The notes below the pieces were generated by a model. It was not told the DNA's origin. It was given only the letters and a program-made list of their open reading frames with translations, and searched no databases. A stretch of 64,000 nucleotides of DNA, from positions 248,001 through 312,000 of the forward strand of contig NZ_FNON01000004.1 in NCBI RefSeq assembly GCF_900107045.1. The letters run 5' to 3'. This DNA is from Amycolatopsis xylanica (GTDB lineage Bacteria > Actinomycetota > Actinomycetes > Mycobacteriales > Pseudonocardiaceae). The position numbers were made by a program, and so were the translations under genes. Numbering within the stretch: position 1 is the stretch's first letter; every line of letters starts with the position of its first letter. Positions 1 through 9,574 of this stretch are shown here, one piece after another.

Positions 1-2
1 AA

Positions 3-1547
3 GCGGGCACCAGGACGGCGCTCGTGATGTTCTGCGCACTGGTGGTGGTCGCGACCGTGGCGGAGGTGACGACCGAACTGCTCGAAGTACGGACCACCAC
101 CGCCACGCAGACCAGGCTGCGTCATCGCCTGATCCGGCATCTACTCAGCCTCGATTCACGTGCGCAACAGCGTTTTCCCAGCGGTGACGCGCTGAACCGG
201 GTGCTGGAGTCGACAGCGCAGACCGGCCAGCTGATCCCGATGGCGCTGTCCGGCCTGGCCTCCTTCGCGACGTCGCTGGGCGGCGCGGTCATGCTCATGG
301 TGATCGACCCCTGGATCGGCCTGGTGTTCTGTGTCACGGGGCCGCTGGTGTACCTGCTCGCGAGCCGGTTCATGAGCACGGCGGCCAGGCTGACTCAGGA
401 CTACCAAGAGGTCCAAGGCCTGCTGTCGTCCCGCTTCCTGGACGCGGTCAGCGGTATCCGCTCGATCCGCGCCATGGGCACGGCGGCCCAGGAGACCGAG
501 CGCGTGCTGGCTCCGCTGCCCCGCCTCCGCGCGGCGGGGTTCGAATTCTGGAAGGTCCAGCGTGACGTCGGCTGGCAGCTTTCGCTGATCGTGCCGTTCT
601 TGAACATCGGCGTGCTCTGCGTCGCGGGCTATGGCTTGTCCACCCAGCGGCTGAGCCCGGGTGACATGCTCGCGGTGACCGGCTACCTGACTTACGCGTT
701 CGGGATCTTCTCGCAGATCCGGGTGTTCGGCATGCTCGGCCGGATCCGTGGTTCGGCCGAACGCGCCGACGAGATACTCGCCGTGCCATCGGCGGCGACA
801 GGTACGCGGCGGCTACCCGAGACCGGCCGAGGCGAGCTGCGCCTCACCGGCGTGCGGGTGGTCGTCGGCGACCGTGCCGTGCTGGATGGAATCGACCTGA
901 CCGTGTCCGCCGGCATGTCGGTCGCGGTAGTCGGCGTCTCCGGCACCGGGAAGTCGACGTTCGCCGCCGTGGCAGGCGGTTTGCTCGAGCCCGACACCGG
1001 ATCGGTGTGCCTCGACGGGGTCGATCTCCGCGAACTGATCCGTGCCGACGCGGGAGCCGCGGTCGCGTACGCCTTCGAGCGTCCCGTGCTCTTCGGCGAA
1101 ACCGTGGGCGAAGCCATCACTTTCGCTGACTACGCCATCGACCAGGCTGCGGTGCGTGAAGCACTCATGGCCAGCCACGCGGCCGATTTCGTGGACCGGC
1201 TTCCCGACCGGCTCGGCACGACGGTGGACGAGCTGAGGATCTCCGGTGGCGAACTGCAACGGATCGGGCTCGCCCGCGCGTTGTGCCGTGACGCGCGGGT
1301 ACTCGTGCTCGACGACGCGATGTCCAGTTTGGACACCGTGACCGAGGCGCAGATCTCCGGTCTGCTGCGCCACCTCGGCACCACGCGGGTGATCATCGCG
1401 CACCGGGCGTCCACCGCGGCGGGGGCGGACCGGGTGATCTGGCTGCACGAAGGCCGGATCGCGGGCTATGCCCCGCATTCCGAGCTGCTCGAGGATCCCG
1501 GCTATGCCGAATTGTTCGCCCAGCAGGAAAGCGAGTCGCTCCGGTGA
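3..1547 (+). CDS. ABC exporter half-transporter with degenerate ATP site (5' partial)
   Basis: This is a fused membrane/ATPase subunit of a type IV ABC exporter. The frame is open to the window edge and begins near what should be TM2, so about 60-70 N-terminal residues lie upstream. Numbering from the GTG at 24: Walker A GVSGTGKST at ~304-312, signature ISGGE at 406-410, Walker B at 425-431 and switch His460. Two normally invariant residues differ. The catalytic Glu after Walker B is Asp431, and the Q-loop Gln is Glu352. Such changes mark the non-hydrolysing site of heterodimeric exporters. The stop overlaps the next gene's start (GTGA, 1544-1547), so the two halves are made together. The substrate is unknown; a natural-product or peptide exporter is possible. 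Confidence 0.9.
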   Translation, partial: AGTRTALVMFCALVVVATVAEVTTELLEVRTTTATQTRLRHRLIRHLLSLDSRAQQRFPSGDALNRVLESTAQTGQLIPMALSGLASFATSLGGAVMLMVIDPWIGLVFCVTGPLVYLLASRFMSTAARLTQDYQEVQGLLSSRFLDAVSGIRSIRAMGTAAQETERVLAPLPRLRAAGFEFWKVQRDVGWQLSLIVPFLNIGVLCVAGYGLSTQRLSPGDMLAVTGYLTYAFGIFSQIRVFGMLGRIRGSAERADEILAVPSAATGTRRLPETGRGELRLTGVRVVVGDRAVLDGIDLTVSAGMSVAVVGVSGTGKSTFAAVAGGLLEPDTGSVCLDGVDLRELIRADAGAAVAYAFERPVLFGETVGEAITFADYAIDQAAVREALMASHAADFVDRLPDRLGTTVDELRISGGELQRIGLARALCRDARVLVLDDAMSSLDTVTEAQISGLLRHLGTTRVIIAHRASTAAGADRVIWLHEGRIAGYAPHSELLEDPGYAELFAQQESESLR

Positions 1548-3271
1548 AACGTTTCCAGGACCTGTCCTCGCTCGTCTTCCCCGCGCTGGCCGCCGAGCGA
1601 CGGAACCTCCTCGTCCTCGCTGGGTGGTCGCTGCTCGAGGCCACACCGGTGCTGCTATCAGGGCAGCTTGTCGCGCAGGCCGTCGACAAGGGCTTCCTCG
1701 GCGGCGACGTCACGGTCGGCATCGGGCTGCTCGGTGTTTACGCGGTGCTGATGGTGGCCGGCGCGTTCGCGACCCGGCAGGCACTGATGCCGCTGGCCTC
1801 GATCGTCGAGGCCATCAGGGATCACGTGGTGCGCCGGGTGGTGACCGCGAGCCTGCACAACGCGGTGCACGGCGCGGTCACGCCCGACGCGGCGATGGTC
1901 AGCCGCATCACCCGCCAGGCGGAGCTGATCCGGCAGTTCAGCAACATGCTACTGACCGTCGCGCGCACCGTGGTGTTCTCCGCGGTGGGAACGCTGGCCG
2001 GGCTGTTCACGCTACTGCCCCAGGTCGCCGTGCTGACGACGATCACACTGGCCGCGTCCGGGGTCCTGCTGGCACTGCTCTCCCGCGTGCTGCAACGGCG
2101 CTACCTGGCGGCGATGGTCGCCGAGGAAGAGCTGTCAGCGGCCGCAGGGCGGACATTCTCCGGGCTGCGTGACATCCGGGCGTGTGGCGCGAGCGAGCTG
2201 GCCGCCGTCCAACTCGGCCACGCGGTCGACGCACAAGCGGCCACGACGGTGGCCACCGCACGGGCAGGCACTGGACGGATCGGGGTCATCGTGGTCGGTG
2301 GCAGGTTGCCGCTGCTGATCACCCTGGTACTGGCGGCGGGAATGGTCCGCTCCGGTGAGGCCACCACGGGAGCGATCCTCGGCGCGTGCACTTACCTGGT
2401 GGTGGGCCTCGAGCCGCTGCTCCGGCAGGTGGTGCAGGCGATCGGGAACATGGGCCTGCACTTCTTCGTCACCTTGCATCGGCTCGCCGAACACGCGACG
2501 TGCGCGGAAATCGCGAGCGACGGCACCGCGCACGGTGACGGCTACGACCTGACCCTGCGCGAGGTCACCTTCGCCTACGGGCCGCATTCCACCCCCGTGC
2601 TGACCCGGACGAGTCTCGTGATCGAGCACGGCGTCCATCTCGCCGTTCTCGGTCCCAGCGGGGTGGGCAAGTCGACGCTGGCCAATCTGATCGCAGGGCT
2701 CGAAGCCCCGCAACACGGCGAAATCCTGCTCGGCGGCACACCGTTGGCGCGGCTCGACAGGAAATGGCTGCACCAGGCGGTGGCGCTGGTGCCGCAGGAA
2801 CATTTCGTGTTCAACGGCACGGTGCGCGAAAACCTCGCCTACCTCGTGCCCACCGCGACCGACACCGAACTGGACACGGCGGTGGACCTGCTGGGCCTGC
2901 GGCCCACCGTCACGCGCCTTGGCGGCTACGACGCGGAACTTTTCAACGCGGACACGCTGTCTCAAGGGGAACGCCAGCTCATCACGCTCGTGCGAATCTA
3001 CCTGTCGGCGGCGCGGATCGTGGTGCTCGACGAGGCGACCTGCCACCTCGACCCGCAGGCGGAGGCACGGGTCGAGACGGCCTTCCGTGAGCGTGGCGGC
3101 ACCCTGATCGTGATCGCGCACCGCATCAGTTCGGCACGTCGCGCGCAGCGGATAGTGGTACTCGACGGCACCGGGCTACGAAGCGGCACGCACGAAACAC
3201 TGCTCGACACGTCGCCGCTCTACGGGGACCTGGTGGCGGGCTGGACCGCGGACGTATCCCCGGTGGGATGA
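1544..3271 (+). CDS. ABC exporter half-transporter, catalytically competent partner
   Basis: This 575-residue ABC exporter subunit has an N-terminal six-helix membrane domain (~20-310) and a C-terminal ATPase. Visible motifs are Walker A GPSGVGKST (370-378), Q-loop Gln418, Walker B ending Asp496-Glu497, and switch His526. The signature is LSQGE (472-476), which departs from LSGGQ. A canonical catalytic Glu with a non-canonical signature is the mirror image of the upstream subunit, whose signature is ISGGE but whose catalytic Glu is Asp. Together they fit a heterodimer with one active and one degenerate ATP site, as in TM287/288-type exporters. The start GTG overlaps the upstream stop by 4 bp. 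Confidence 0.93.
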   Translation: MKRFQDLSSLVFPALAAERRNLLVLAGWSLLEATPVLLSGQLVAQAVDKGFLGGDVTVGIGLLGVYAVLMVAGAFATRQALMPLASIVEAIRDHVVRRVVTASLHNAVHGAVTPDAAMVSRITRQAELIRQFSNMLLTVARTVVFSAVGTLAGLFTLLPQVAVLTTITLAASGVLLALLSRVLQRRYLAAMVAEEELSAAAGRTFSGLRDIRACGASELAAVQLGHAVDAQAATTVATARAGTGRIGVIVVGGRLPLLITLVLAAGMVRSGEATTGAILGACTYLVVGLEPLLRQVVQAIGNMGLHFFVTLHRLAEHATCAEIASDGTAHGDGYDLTLREVTFAYGPHSTPVLTRTSLVIEHGVHLAVLGPSGVGKSTLANLIAGLEAPQHGEILLGGTPLARLDRKWLHQAVALVPQEHFVFNGTVRENLAYLVPTATDTELDTAVDLLGLRPTVTRLGGYDAELFNADTLSQGERQLITLVRIYLSAARIVVLDEATCHLDPQAEARVETAFRERGGTLIVIAHRISSARRAQRIVVLDGTGLRSGTHETLLDTSPLYGDLVAGWTADVSPVG

Positions 3272-3335
3272 CGGCGGACGCCACTTTCCAGCGGTACGGT
3301 CAGCCCGAACGCCATGATCACGGAAAGAGGCGGCA

Positions 3336-3971
3336 ATGGACACGGACCACCTGCTCAGCACCACTCGCGCGGTGCGGCGCAAGCTCGATCTCGACCGCCC
3401 GGTCGAGCCGGAGGTGATCGCGGACTGCCTCCGGCTCGCGACGCAGGCGCCGACCCCGGGCAACGCGCAGAGCTGGCGCTGGCTGGTCGTGCGCGACCAG
3501 GAGGTGAAGAACGAGCTGGGCGCGCTCTTCCGCTCGGTCGGCGAGCCCTACCTGGACTCGAAGCTCGCCGAAGCGGGCCCCGCCGCCGAGTCGGGGCCGG
3601 TGAAGCGGGCGATGGCGTCCGGCCGGTTCCTCATCGACAACATCGAGCGGGTCCCGGTCTTCGTCATCCCGTGCCTGCGAGGACGGCCACAAGGCGGAAA
3701 CGGTGAGCTCGCCGCCTTCTACGGCGGCATCTTCCCCGCTGTGTGGAGCTTCCAGCTCGCGCTGCGGTCGCGCGGGCTCGGCTCGACGCTGACCACGTAC
3801 ACCCTGGTCCGCGAGGCCGAGGCGGCGAAGATCCTCGGTATCCCGGACGACGTCACCCAGGTCGGGCTGCTGCCGGTCGCGTACACCACGGTGTCCGACT
3901 TCAAGCCCGCCGCCCGCACGCCGATCGAGGAGATCGCCTATCTCGATCACTGGGACAACCCGCTGAGCTAG
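3336..3971 (+). CDS. Nitroreductase family FMN oxidoreductase
   Basis: The 211-residue protein has the nitroreductase fold signature. The N-terminal TTRAVRRKLD stretch (FMN phosphate-binding Arg region) is followed by a helix with 'ATQAPTPGNAQSW', matching the family's 'aPSa.N.QPW' flavin site. Members reduce nitro compounds, quinones or enones with NAD(P)H; the actual substrate cannot be read from sequence. The ATG is preceded by GAAAGAGG at a normal distance. The TAG stop overlaps the stop of the convergent downstream gene in one CTAG tetranucleotide (3968-3971). Confidence 0.88.
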   Translation: MDTDHLLSTTRAVRRKLDLDRPVEPEVIADCLRLATQAPTPGNAQSWRWLVVRDQEVKNELGALFRSVGEPYLDSKLAEAGPAAESGPVKRAMASGRFLIDNIERVPVFVIPCLRGRPQGGNGELAAFYGGIFPAVWSFQLALRSRGLGSTLTTYTLVREAEAAKILGIPDDVTQVGLLPVAYTTVSDFKPAARTPIEEIAYLDHWDNPLS

Positions 3972-4378
3972 CTCTTGGAGACCACCAGCGTCACGTGGTC
4001 GGCAGGCTGCGCGACGCTGGTGAGCTTCACCTCGAAGCCCTCGTAGACCGTCGGCTTGGCGAAACCGGCGTTCGAATGCAGCACGACCGTGGTCCGGGCG
4101 CCGGTGCTCGGCCTGATCAGCGACACGGTGACGGCCGCGTCGCCCTCCCAGACGCAGAGGACCTTGGGCGGGCACCGCGAGTCGGCCACCGAATCGAAGC
4201 CGACGCGCAGGTCCGCGCCCTGCACCGCCACTGACTCACCGGTCCGTAGCGTCAGCTCGGTGTTCAGCTGCGCCTGCGCCCCGGAGTCCGCGGGCGCGGG
4301 TGCCTGCGCGCTGGGCCCGCACACCAGCCCGAGCGCGCTACATGCCGCGAGGATCCACTCTTTCCAGCTCACGGTCAT
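3968..4378 (-). CDS. Small secreted protein with DSRCP...CVWEG motif
   Basis: This 136-residue protein begins with a short signal-like segment (WILAACSALGLVCGPSAQA). The mature region carries a 'DSRCPPKVLCVWEGDA' motif near residues 67-82. The two Cys and the Trp-x-Gly spacing recur in a poorly characterised family of secreted or lipid-anchored bacterial proteins. No enzyme motif is visible. The gene is convergent with the nitroreductase and lies 36 bp downstream of ftsK on the same strand, so it could be read through from ftsK. The exact export route (Sec or lipoprotein) is uncertain. Confidence 0.75.
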   Translation of the reverse strand: MTVSWKEWILAACSALGLVCGPSAQAPAPADSGAQAQLNTELTLRTGESVAVQGADLRVGFDSVADSRCPPKVLCVWEGDAAVTVSLIRPSTGARTTVVLHSNAGFAKPTVYEGFEVKLTSVAQPADHVTLVVSKS

Positions 4379-4414
4379 CAGACGGATCCAACCCCTCGGC
4401 CGGTTGCACGCGAG

Positions 4415-6928
4415 TTAGTCCTCGTCGTCGGCGGGCCCGCCGTCGCCGCCGCGGATCATGAACAGCACCGACTCCAGCTCTTCCGGCTTGATCAGCACGT
4501 CGCGGGCCTTCGAGCCCTCGGACGGGCCGACCACTCCCCTGCTCTCCAGCAGGTCCATCAGGCGGCCCGCCTTCGCGAAGCCGACGCGCAGCTTGCGCTG
4601 GAGCATCGACGTCGAGCCGAACTGCGAGGTCACGATGAGCTCGGCGGCCTGCAGCAGCACGTCGAGGTCGTCGCCGATGTCGGCGTCGATCTCCTTCTTC
4701 TCGCCCGCCTTGGCCGAGGTGACGCCGTCCTGGTACTCCGGCTGCGCCTGTTCCTTGGCGAAGCCGACGACCGCGGCGATCTCCTCGTCGCTGACGTACG
4801 CGCCCTGCACGCGGATCGGCTTGCCGGCGCCCATCGGCAGGTAGAGCGCGTCGCCCATGCCGATCAGCTTCTCGGCGCCCGGCTGGTCGAGGATGACCCG
4901 CGAGTCGGTCAGCGACGAGGTCGCGAACGACAGCCGGGACGGGACGTTGGTCTTGATCAGGCCGGTGACCACGTCGACGGACGGGCGCTGTGTCGCGAGC
5001 ACCAGGTGGATACCGGCGGCGCGGGCCTTCTGGGTGATGCGGACGATGGCGTCCTCGACGTCGCGGGGCGCGGTCATCATCAGGTCGGCGAGCTCGTCGA
5101 CGATCGCCATGATGTACGGATACGGCTGGTAGACCCGCTCGCTGCCGGGTGGCGCGGTGATCTCGCCCGAGCGGACCTTCTTGTTGAAGTCGTCGATGTG
5201 GCGGACCTTGTTGACCTGCATGTCCTGGTAGCGCTGCTCCATCTCCTCCACCAGCCAGGCCAGCGCGGCGGCGGCCTTCTTCGGCTGGGTGATGATGGGC
5301 GTGATCAGGTGCGGGATGCCCTCGTACGGGGTCAGCTCGACCATCTTCGGGTCGATCAGCACCATCCGGCACTCGTCAGGGGTGGCGCGGGCGAGCAGCG
5401 AGACGAGCATCGAGTTGACGAAGCTCGACTTACCGGAACCGGTGGAGCCCGCGACCAGCAGGTGGGGCATCTTCGTGAGGTTCGCGGTGACGAAGTGGCC
5501 CTCGATGTCCTTGCCGAGGCCGACCACCATAGGGTGGGTGTCCTTGACGGTCGACGGCGCGCGCAGCACGTCGCCGAGGCGGACCATCTCGCGGTCGGAG
5601 TTGGGCACCTCGATGCCGACCGCCGACTTGCCGGGGATCGGCGCGAGCAGGCGGACGTTGTCGGTGGCGACGGCATACGCGATGTTCTTGGTGAGCGCGG
5701 TGATCTTCTCGACCTTCACGCCAGGGCCGAGCTCGACCTCGTACCGGGTGACCGTCGGGCCCCGGGTGAAGCCGGTGACCTGCGCGTCGACGTTGAACTG
5801 CTCCAGCACGCCGCCGATGGCCTCGATCATCGTGTCGTTGGCGCGGCTGCGGCTCTTGGGCGCGTCGCCGAGCTTGAGCAGCTCCGGCGACGGCAGCTTG
5901 TAGTCGCCTTCCACCGTTCGGGTGACCGCCAGAGCGGGCTCGGCCTTCGCGGGCTTCTTTTCGGCCACCTCGGCGGCGCGCTTTGACGAGCTCTGTGGCT
6001 TGGGCGGGCGCAGCGGGGTGGGCGGCTCGGCGAGCGCGGCCTCGATGTCGAGCTGCTCGCCCTCGGAGTTCGAGGCCTGGCGGCGGCGGGACGGCTTGCG
6101 CAGGCGGACGGACTTCGGGTCGGCCTCGGTGACGGCGTCGCGCTCGGCGTGGATGGCCTGGCGCTCGGCCTCGGCTTCGGCGATCTCCTCCTCGTCGAGA
6201 CCCCAGTTGCGCAGGCGGTGCGGGATCTCGCGGACCGGGGTGCCGGTGAACACCAGCACGCCGAACCCGAGCACCAGTATCAGCAGCGGGACGGCGACCC
6301 AGCTGGTCACGCCCTTGACCAGCAGCCCGCCAGCGAACGCGCCGATGACGCCGCCCGCGTACATCTGGAAGTCCGTCTCCTCCGGCAGCCCGGTGAAGAT
6401 GTGCAGCATGCCGAGCACGGCGAGGGTCACCAGCAGCGTGCCGATCACCATGCGGGGCCGGGTCTCCGGGCGTGGCTCGGAGCGCATCAGCGCGACGGCG
6501 GTGACGATCATCGCGAGCGGCAGCGTCACCGCGCCCGCGCCGAGGATGAAGCGGGTGCCGATCTCGACCCAGCGGCCGATCGGCCCGGCGGCCTGCCACC
6601 AGACGCCGACGGCGGCGATCAGGCCGATCGCGATGAGGCCCAGCGCCAGCCCGTCGCGGCGGTGCTCGGCCTCCAGCTCGCGGGTGCGCCCGACCGTGCG
6701 CGCCATGCTGCCGATGCCCTTGGCGAGCAGGCTCCAGCCACTGCGGACGGCCTTGCCGAAGGTGCCGGACGAGCTCTTGCGGCGCGGCGCCGGCCTGCGC
6801 GCGGCAGGCCTGGCGGCCGGGCGGGAGGCTGTCGACCTTGGCTTCGCGGTGGTACGAGGCTTGCGCGCCGGTCCCTTGCCCCCGCCGCGTCCTGAACTCT
6901 TCCTTGTCGTAGCCGACCCACTAGCCAT
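4415..6928 (-). CDS. ftsK: DNA translocase FtsK/SpoIIIE
   Basis: The 837-residue septal DNA pump moves chromosome ends through the closing division septum. It has a basic Lys/Arg/Pro N-terminus (1-60), four membrane helices (~95-240), an acidic/charged linker, then the motor. Walker A is GSTGSGKSS with Lys500, and Walker B is 'IMAIVDELADLMM'. The C-terminal gamma winged-helix domain (~760-825, 'SQFGSTSMLQRKLRVGFAKAGRLMDLLE') reads polar DNA motifs. The linker is much shorter than in E. coli, as in other actinobacteria. TACCGT at 6935-6940 lies six bases before the ATG and suggests a leaderless transcript. In mycobacteria ftsK also lies downstream of rnj. Confidence 0.97.
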   Translation of the reverse strand: MASGSATTRKSSGRGGGKGPARKPRTTAKPRSTASRPAARPAARRPAPRRKSSSGTFGKAVRSGWSLLAKGIGSMARTVGRTRELEAEHRRDGLALGLIAIGLIAAVGVWWQAAGPIGRWVEIGTRFILGAGAVTLPLAMIVTAVALMRSEPRPETRPRMVIGTLLVTLAVLGMLHIFTGLPEETDFQMYAGGVIGAFAGGLLVKGVTSWVAVPLLILVLGFGVLVFTGTPVREIPHRLRNWGLDEEEIAEAEAERQAIHAERDAVTEADPKSVRLRKPSRRRQASNSEGEQLDIEAALAEPPTPLRPPKPQSSSKRAAEVAEKKPAKAEPALAVTRTVEGDYKLPSPELLKLGDAPKSRSRANDTMIEAIGGVLEQFNVDAQVTGFTRGPTVTRYEVELGPGVKVEKITALTKNIAYAVATDNVRLLAPIPGKSAVGIEVPNSDREMVRLGDVLRAPSTVKDTHPMVVGLGKDIEGHFVTANLTKMPHLLVAGSTGSGKSSFVNSMLVSLLARATPDECRMVLIDPKMVELTPYEGIPHLITPIITQPKKAAAALAWLVEEMEQRYQDMQVNKVRHIDDFNKKVRSGEITAPPGSERVYQPYPYIMAIVDELADLMMTAPRDVEDAIVRITQKARAAGIHLVLATQRPSVDVVTGLIKTNVPSRLSFATSSLTDSRVILDQPGAEKLIGMGDALYLPMGAGKPIRVQGAYVSDEEIAAVVGFAKEQAQPEYQDGVTSAKAGEKKEIDADIGDDLDVLLQAAELIVTSQFGSTSMLQRKLRVGFAKAGRLMDLLESRGVVGPSEGSKARDVLIKPEELESVLFMIRGGDGGPADDED

Positions 6929-7066
6929 GTATCCACGGTAACCGCAGGTCCCCGTTCGTCACGTCCGCCACTCGCAGCCCAAGCGAAACATTCGTCACTG
7001 TTTTGCGAAGCAACCAAACCTTGAGCGGCCAACCGGGTGAATCCGAAGGCATGAAATGCTGACGCC

Positions 7067-7888
7067 ATGGTTGCACTGGGCCGGAACGGCATGGGCCGAG
7101 ACGGAAATCGCCGCGCACCCGCCATCTGGCGGACGATGTTGAACCTCGACCGTGGCCTCGTGAACTTCGTCGGACGGCTGCGCGTCACCGGCGAAGTGTC
7201 CCCTGAGCTGCGGAAACAGCCGCTGCTGATGACCCCGAACCACATCGGTGTGTTCGACGCCTTCGTGCTGATGGCCGCGTGCAAGAAGATCGGCATCAAC
7301 CCCCGGTTCATGCTGGCGGGCGGCATCCTCGACGCGCCGGTGATCGGCCCGGCCCTGCGTGCCAGCAACCACCTGCGCATCGACCGCGCGGAGTCCACCA
7401 CCGCGGTCGGCCAGTTCGGCGAGGCCGCCGAGGCGCTGCGCACCACCCGCGACCCGATCATCGTCTACCCCGAGGGCCGGATCAGCCACGATCCCGGCCT
7501 GTGGCCCGAGCGCGGCAAGACCGGCGCGGCCCGGCTCGCGCTCGCCGCGGGCGTGCCGGTGATCCCGATCAGCCAGTGGGGCGCGCACGAGGCGGTGTAC
7601 TGGGGCACCGAGACCGTCAACGGCCCGGCCGACCTGGCCCCGCTCGCCCGCTCCGGCCTGAGCGCGCCGATGCGGCGCCCGACGTTCCGCGTGCACTTCG
7701 GCAAGCCGGTCGACCTGTCCGAGATCGACCAGTCGCGTCCCAGCGCGGGCCGTCTCGCGCACGAGAAGATCATGCGCGCGATCGTCGAGGGCATGATCCC
7801 GCTGCGCCGGGGCGAACTCGACAAGCCGCGTTTCCACGACCCGACGCGGCCGACCGACACCGTCAGCCCCTGGAAGCCCACTTTCTGA
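7067..7888 (+). CDS. 1-acyl-sn-glycerol-3-phosphate acyltransferase (PlsC family)
   Basis: The 273-residue protein shows the acyltransferase block I motif NHIGVFD (His59, Asp64: HX4D) and block III YPEGRIS (~143-149). The family transfers acyl groups from acyl-CoA or acyl-ACP to lysophosphatidate at the membrane in phospholipid synthesis. The gene diverges from ftsK across a 138-bp gap. AATGCT sits six bases before the ATG, a weak -10-like match. The first ~20 residues are basic and low in conservation, so a slightly later start is possible. Confidence 0.9.
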   Translation: MVALGRNGMGRDGNRRAPAIWRTMLNLDRGLVNFVGRLRVTGEVSPELRKQPLLMTPNHIGVFDAFVLMAACKKIGINPRFMLAGGILDAPVIGPALRASNHLRIDRAESTTAVGQFGEAAEALRTTRDPIIVYPEGRISHDPGLWPERGKTGAARLALAAGVPVIPISQWGAHEAVYWGTETVNGPADLAPLARSGLSAPMRRPTFRVHFGKPVDLSEIDQSRPSAGRLAHEKIMRAIVEGMIPLRRGELDKPRFHDPTRPTDTVSPWKPTF

Positions 7889-7922
7889 GACAGGGCTTCG
7901 GGGTGGCCTACCCTCGGATGGC

Positions 7923-8531
7923 GTGAGCACACGGATTCTCGTCGTTTACTACAGCGCGACCGGCAACACCGCGAGCCTGGCCGAAGCGCTGGCCAAGGGC
8001 GCGCTCGACACGGGCGCCGAAGTCCGCCTGCGTACGGTCGCCGAAACCGCGCCACCCGAGGCCATCGCGACCAACCCGCGCTGGCAGTCCTATGTGGACG
8101 CGGGCCCGCGCGCCGATCTGGCCACGCTGGACGACCTCGAGTGGGCGGACGGCATCGCGGCGGGCACCCCGACCCGCTTCGGCGGGCCTGCCAGCCAGCT
8201 CAAGTCCTTTTTGGACACCACGGGCGGCTTGTGGGCCAAGGGAAAGCTCGCCGACAAGGTCGCGACCTCGTTCACCACCGCGTCGACGGCACACGGTGGT
8301 CTCGAGTCGACGATCCTGGCGATCAACAACATCTTCTATCACTGGGGCGCCATCGTCGTCCCGCTCGGTTACAACGCGAAACACCTGCTGGAGTCCGGAA
8401 ATCCTTACGGCGGCTCGTGGGTGTCGCGCAAGTCGGCGGAACCGGACGACGTGGCATTGGAGGCGCTGCGCCTGCAGGGTGTCCGGCTGGCGACGATCAC
8501 CGGGCACATCGCGGCGGGCCTGCGCGCTTGA
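7923..8531 (+). CDS. wrbA: WrbA-type NAD(P)H:quinone oxidoreductase
   Basis: This 202-residue flavodoxin-like protein starts with the FMN phosphate loop 'VVYYSATGNTASLAEAL'. It also carries the WrbA-typical 'GTPTRFGGPASQLKSFLDTTGGLW' and the later 'TAHGGLESTILAINNIFYHWGAIVVPLGY'. WrbA proteins are tetrameric quinone reductases linked to oxidative stress. The GTG start is chosen because TACCCT (7909-7914) lies eight bases upstream and no Shine-Dalgarno sequence is present, pointing to a leaderless mRNA. Confidence 0.93.
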   Translation: MSTRILVVYYSATGNTASLAEALAKGALDTGAEVRLRTVAETAPPEAIATNPRWQSYVDAGPRADLATLDDLEWADGIAAGTPTRFGGPASQLKSFLDTTGGLWAKGKLADKVATSFTTASTAHGGLESTILAINNIFYHWGAIVVPLGYNAKHLLESGNPYGGSWVSRKSAEPDDVALEALRLQGVRLATITGHIAAGLRA

Positions 8532-8587
8532 GCCCAGCCCCGTAAATGGGGCGAAGAGTGTCGGGGGCGGGAGTTACGCTCGCGGGC

Positions 8588-9547
8588 GTGGCTATCGACG
8601 TTTTACCAGCGAAGACCCGGCAAGGGCGCGGGACGGCGCTGATCGTGCTGTCGGCGTTGTTCTTCAGCACGTCCGGGACGCTGGGGAAGCCGACGATGGT
8701 CGCGGGACTGACACCGCAGCAGGTCGCGGCCGTCCGGCTTGGACTGTCGGCGCTCGTGCTCTTCGCGGCCGTGGGGATCGTCAAGCCGTCGATCCTCAAG
8801 GTCGGCAAGGGTGAGTGGCGGCTGCTGATCGCGTACGGGCTGATCGGGGTCGGCGGGATCCAGCTGGTGTACTTCATCGCCACCAGCCGGATCCCGGTCG
8901 GGATCGCGATCCTGCTGGAGTTCGTCTCGCCGGTGCTGATCGCGCTGTGGACCCGGTTCGTGCGCAAGGTCCATCTCGCGAAGGCCGTCTGGGGCGGGAT
9001 CGCGCTCGCCATGATCGGCCTGATACTGGTCGCGCAGGTCTGGCAGGGACTCAGGCTCGACGCGCTCGGGTTGCTCGCCGGGTTCGGGGCGGCGCTGTGC
9101 TCGGCCGGATACTTCCTGATCGGCGAACGGGGGCTGGCGAGCAGGCATCCGCTGGGCATGGTCACCTGGGGCATGGGCATCGGCGCGCTCGCCGTATGCG
9201 TGGTCGCGCCGCCGTGGACGATCCCGGTCCGCGTCCTCACCGAGCCCGCGGTGATCGGGCCGTGGCATCCGCCGGTCTGGGTGGCGCTGGTCGCGCTCAT
9301 GCTGGTCGGGACCGTGCTCGCCTACCTCGCCGGGATCTCCGCGCTCCAGTACCTCCCGGCGGCCATCGCGAGCGTACTGGGGCTGGTCGAGGTGATACTG
9401 GCCAACATACTGGCGTGGATCCTGCTCGGTGAGGCGTTGACGGTCGTGCAGGCCGTCGGGGCCGTCGTGCTGCTCGCCGGGGCGACCCTCGTGCAGCTCA
9501 AATCCCCTGATCATCAAGTCGCCATCGGTGAGCCATTGCCCGGGTAG
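8588..9547 (+). CDS. EamA/DMT-family transporter
   Basis: The ~319-residue integral membrane protein has ten predicted helices in two EamA repeats ('ALFFSTSGTLGKPTMVAGL', 'YFLIGERGLASRHPLGMVTWG'). It belongs to the drug/metabolite transporter superfamily (RhtA-like exporters of amino acids or metabolites). The GTG at 8588 is preferred: TACGCT at 8575-8580 stands seven bases upstream, giving a leaderless start. An in-frame ATG at 8546 would add 14 unconserved residues. The substrate is unknown. Confidence 0.88.
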   Translation: MAIDVLPAKTRQGRGTALIVLSALFFSTSGTLGKPTMVAGLTPQQVAAVRLGLSALVLFAAVGIVKPSILKVGKGEWRLLIAYGLIGVGGIQLVYFIATSRIPVGIAILLEFVSPVLIALWTRFVRKVHLAKAVWGGIALAMIGLILVAQVWQGLRLDALGLLAGFGAALCSAGYFLIGERGLASRHPLGMVTWGMGIGALAVCVVAPPWTIPVRVLTEPAVIGPWHPPVWVALVALMLVGTVLAYLAGISALQYLPAAIASVLGLVEVILANILAWILLGEALTVVQAVGAVVLLAGATLVQLKSPDHQVAIGEPLPG

Positions 9548-9574
9548 GACGGTTGCTGGAAAGATCCCGTCGCT

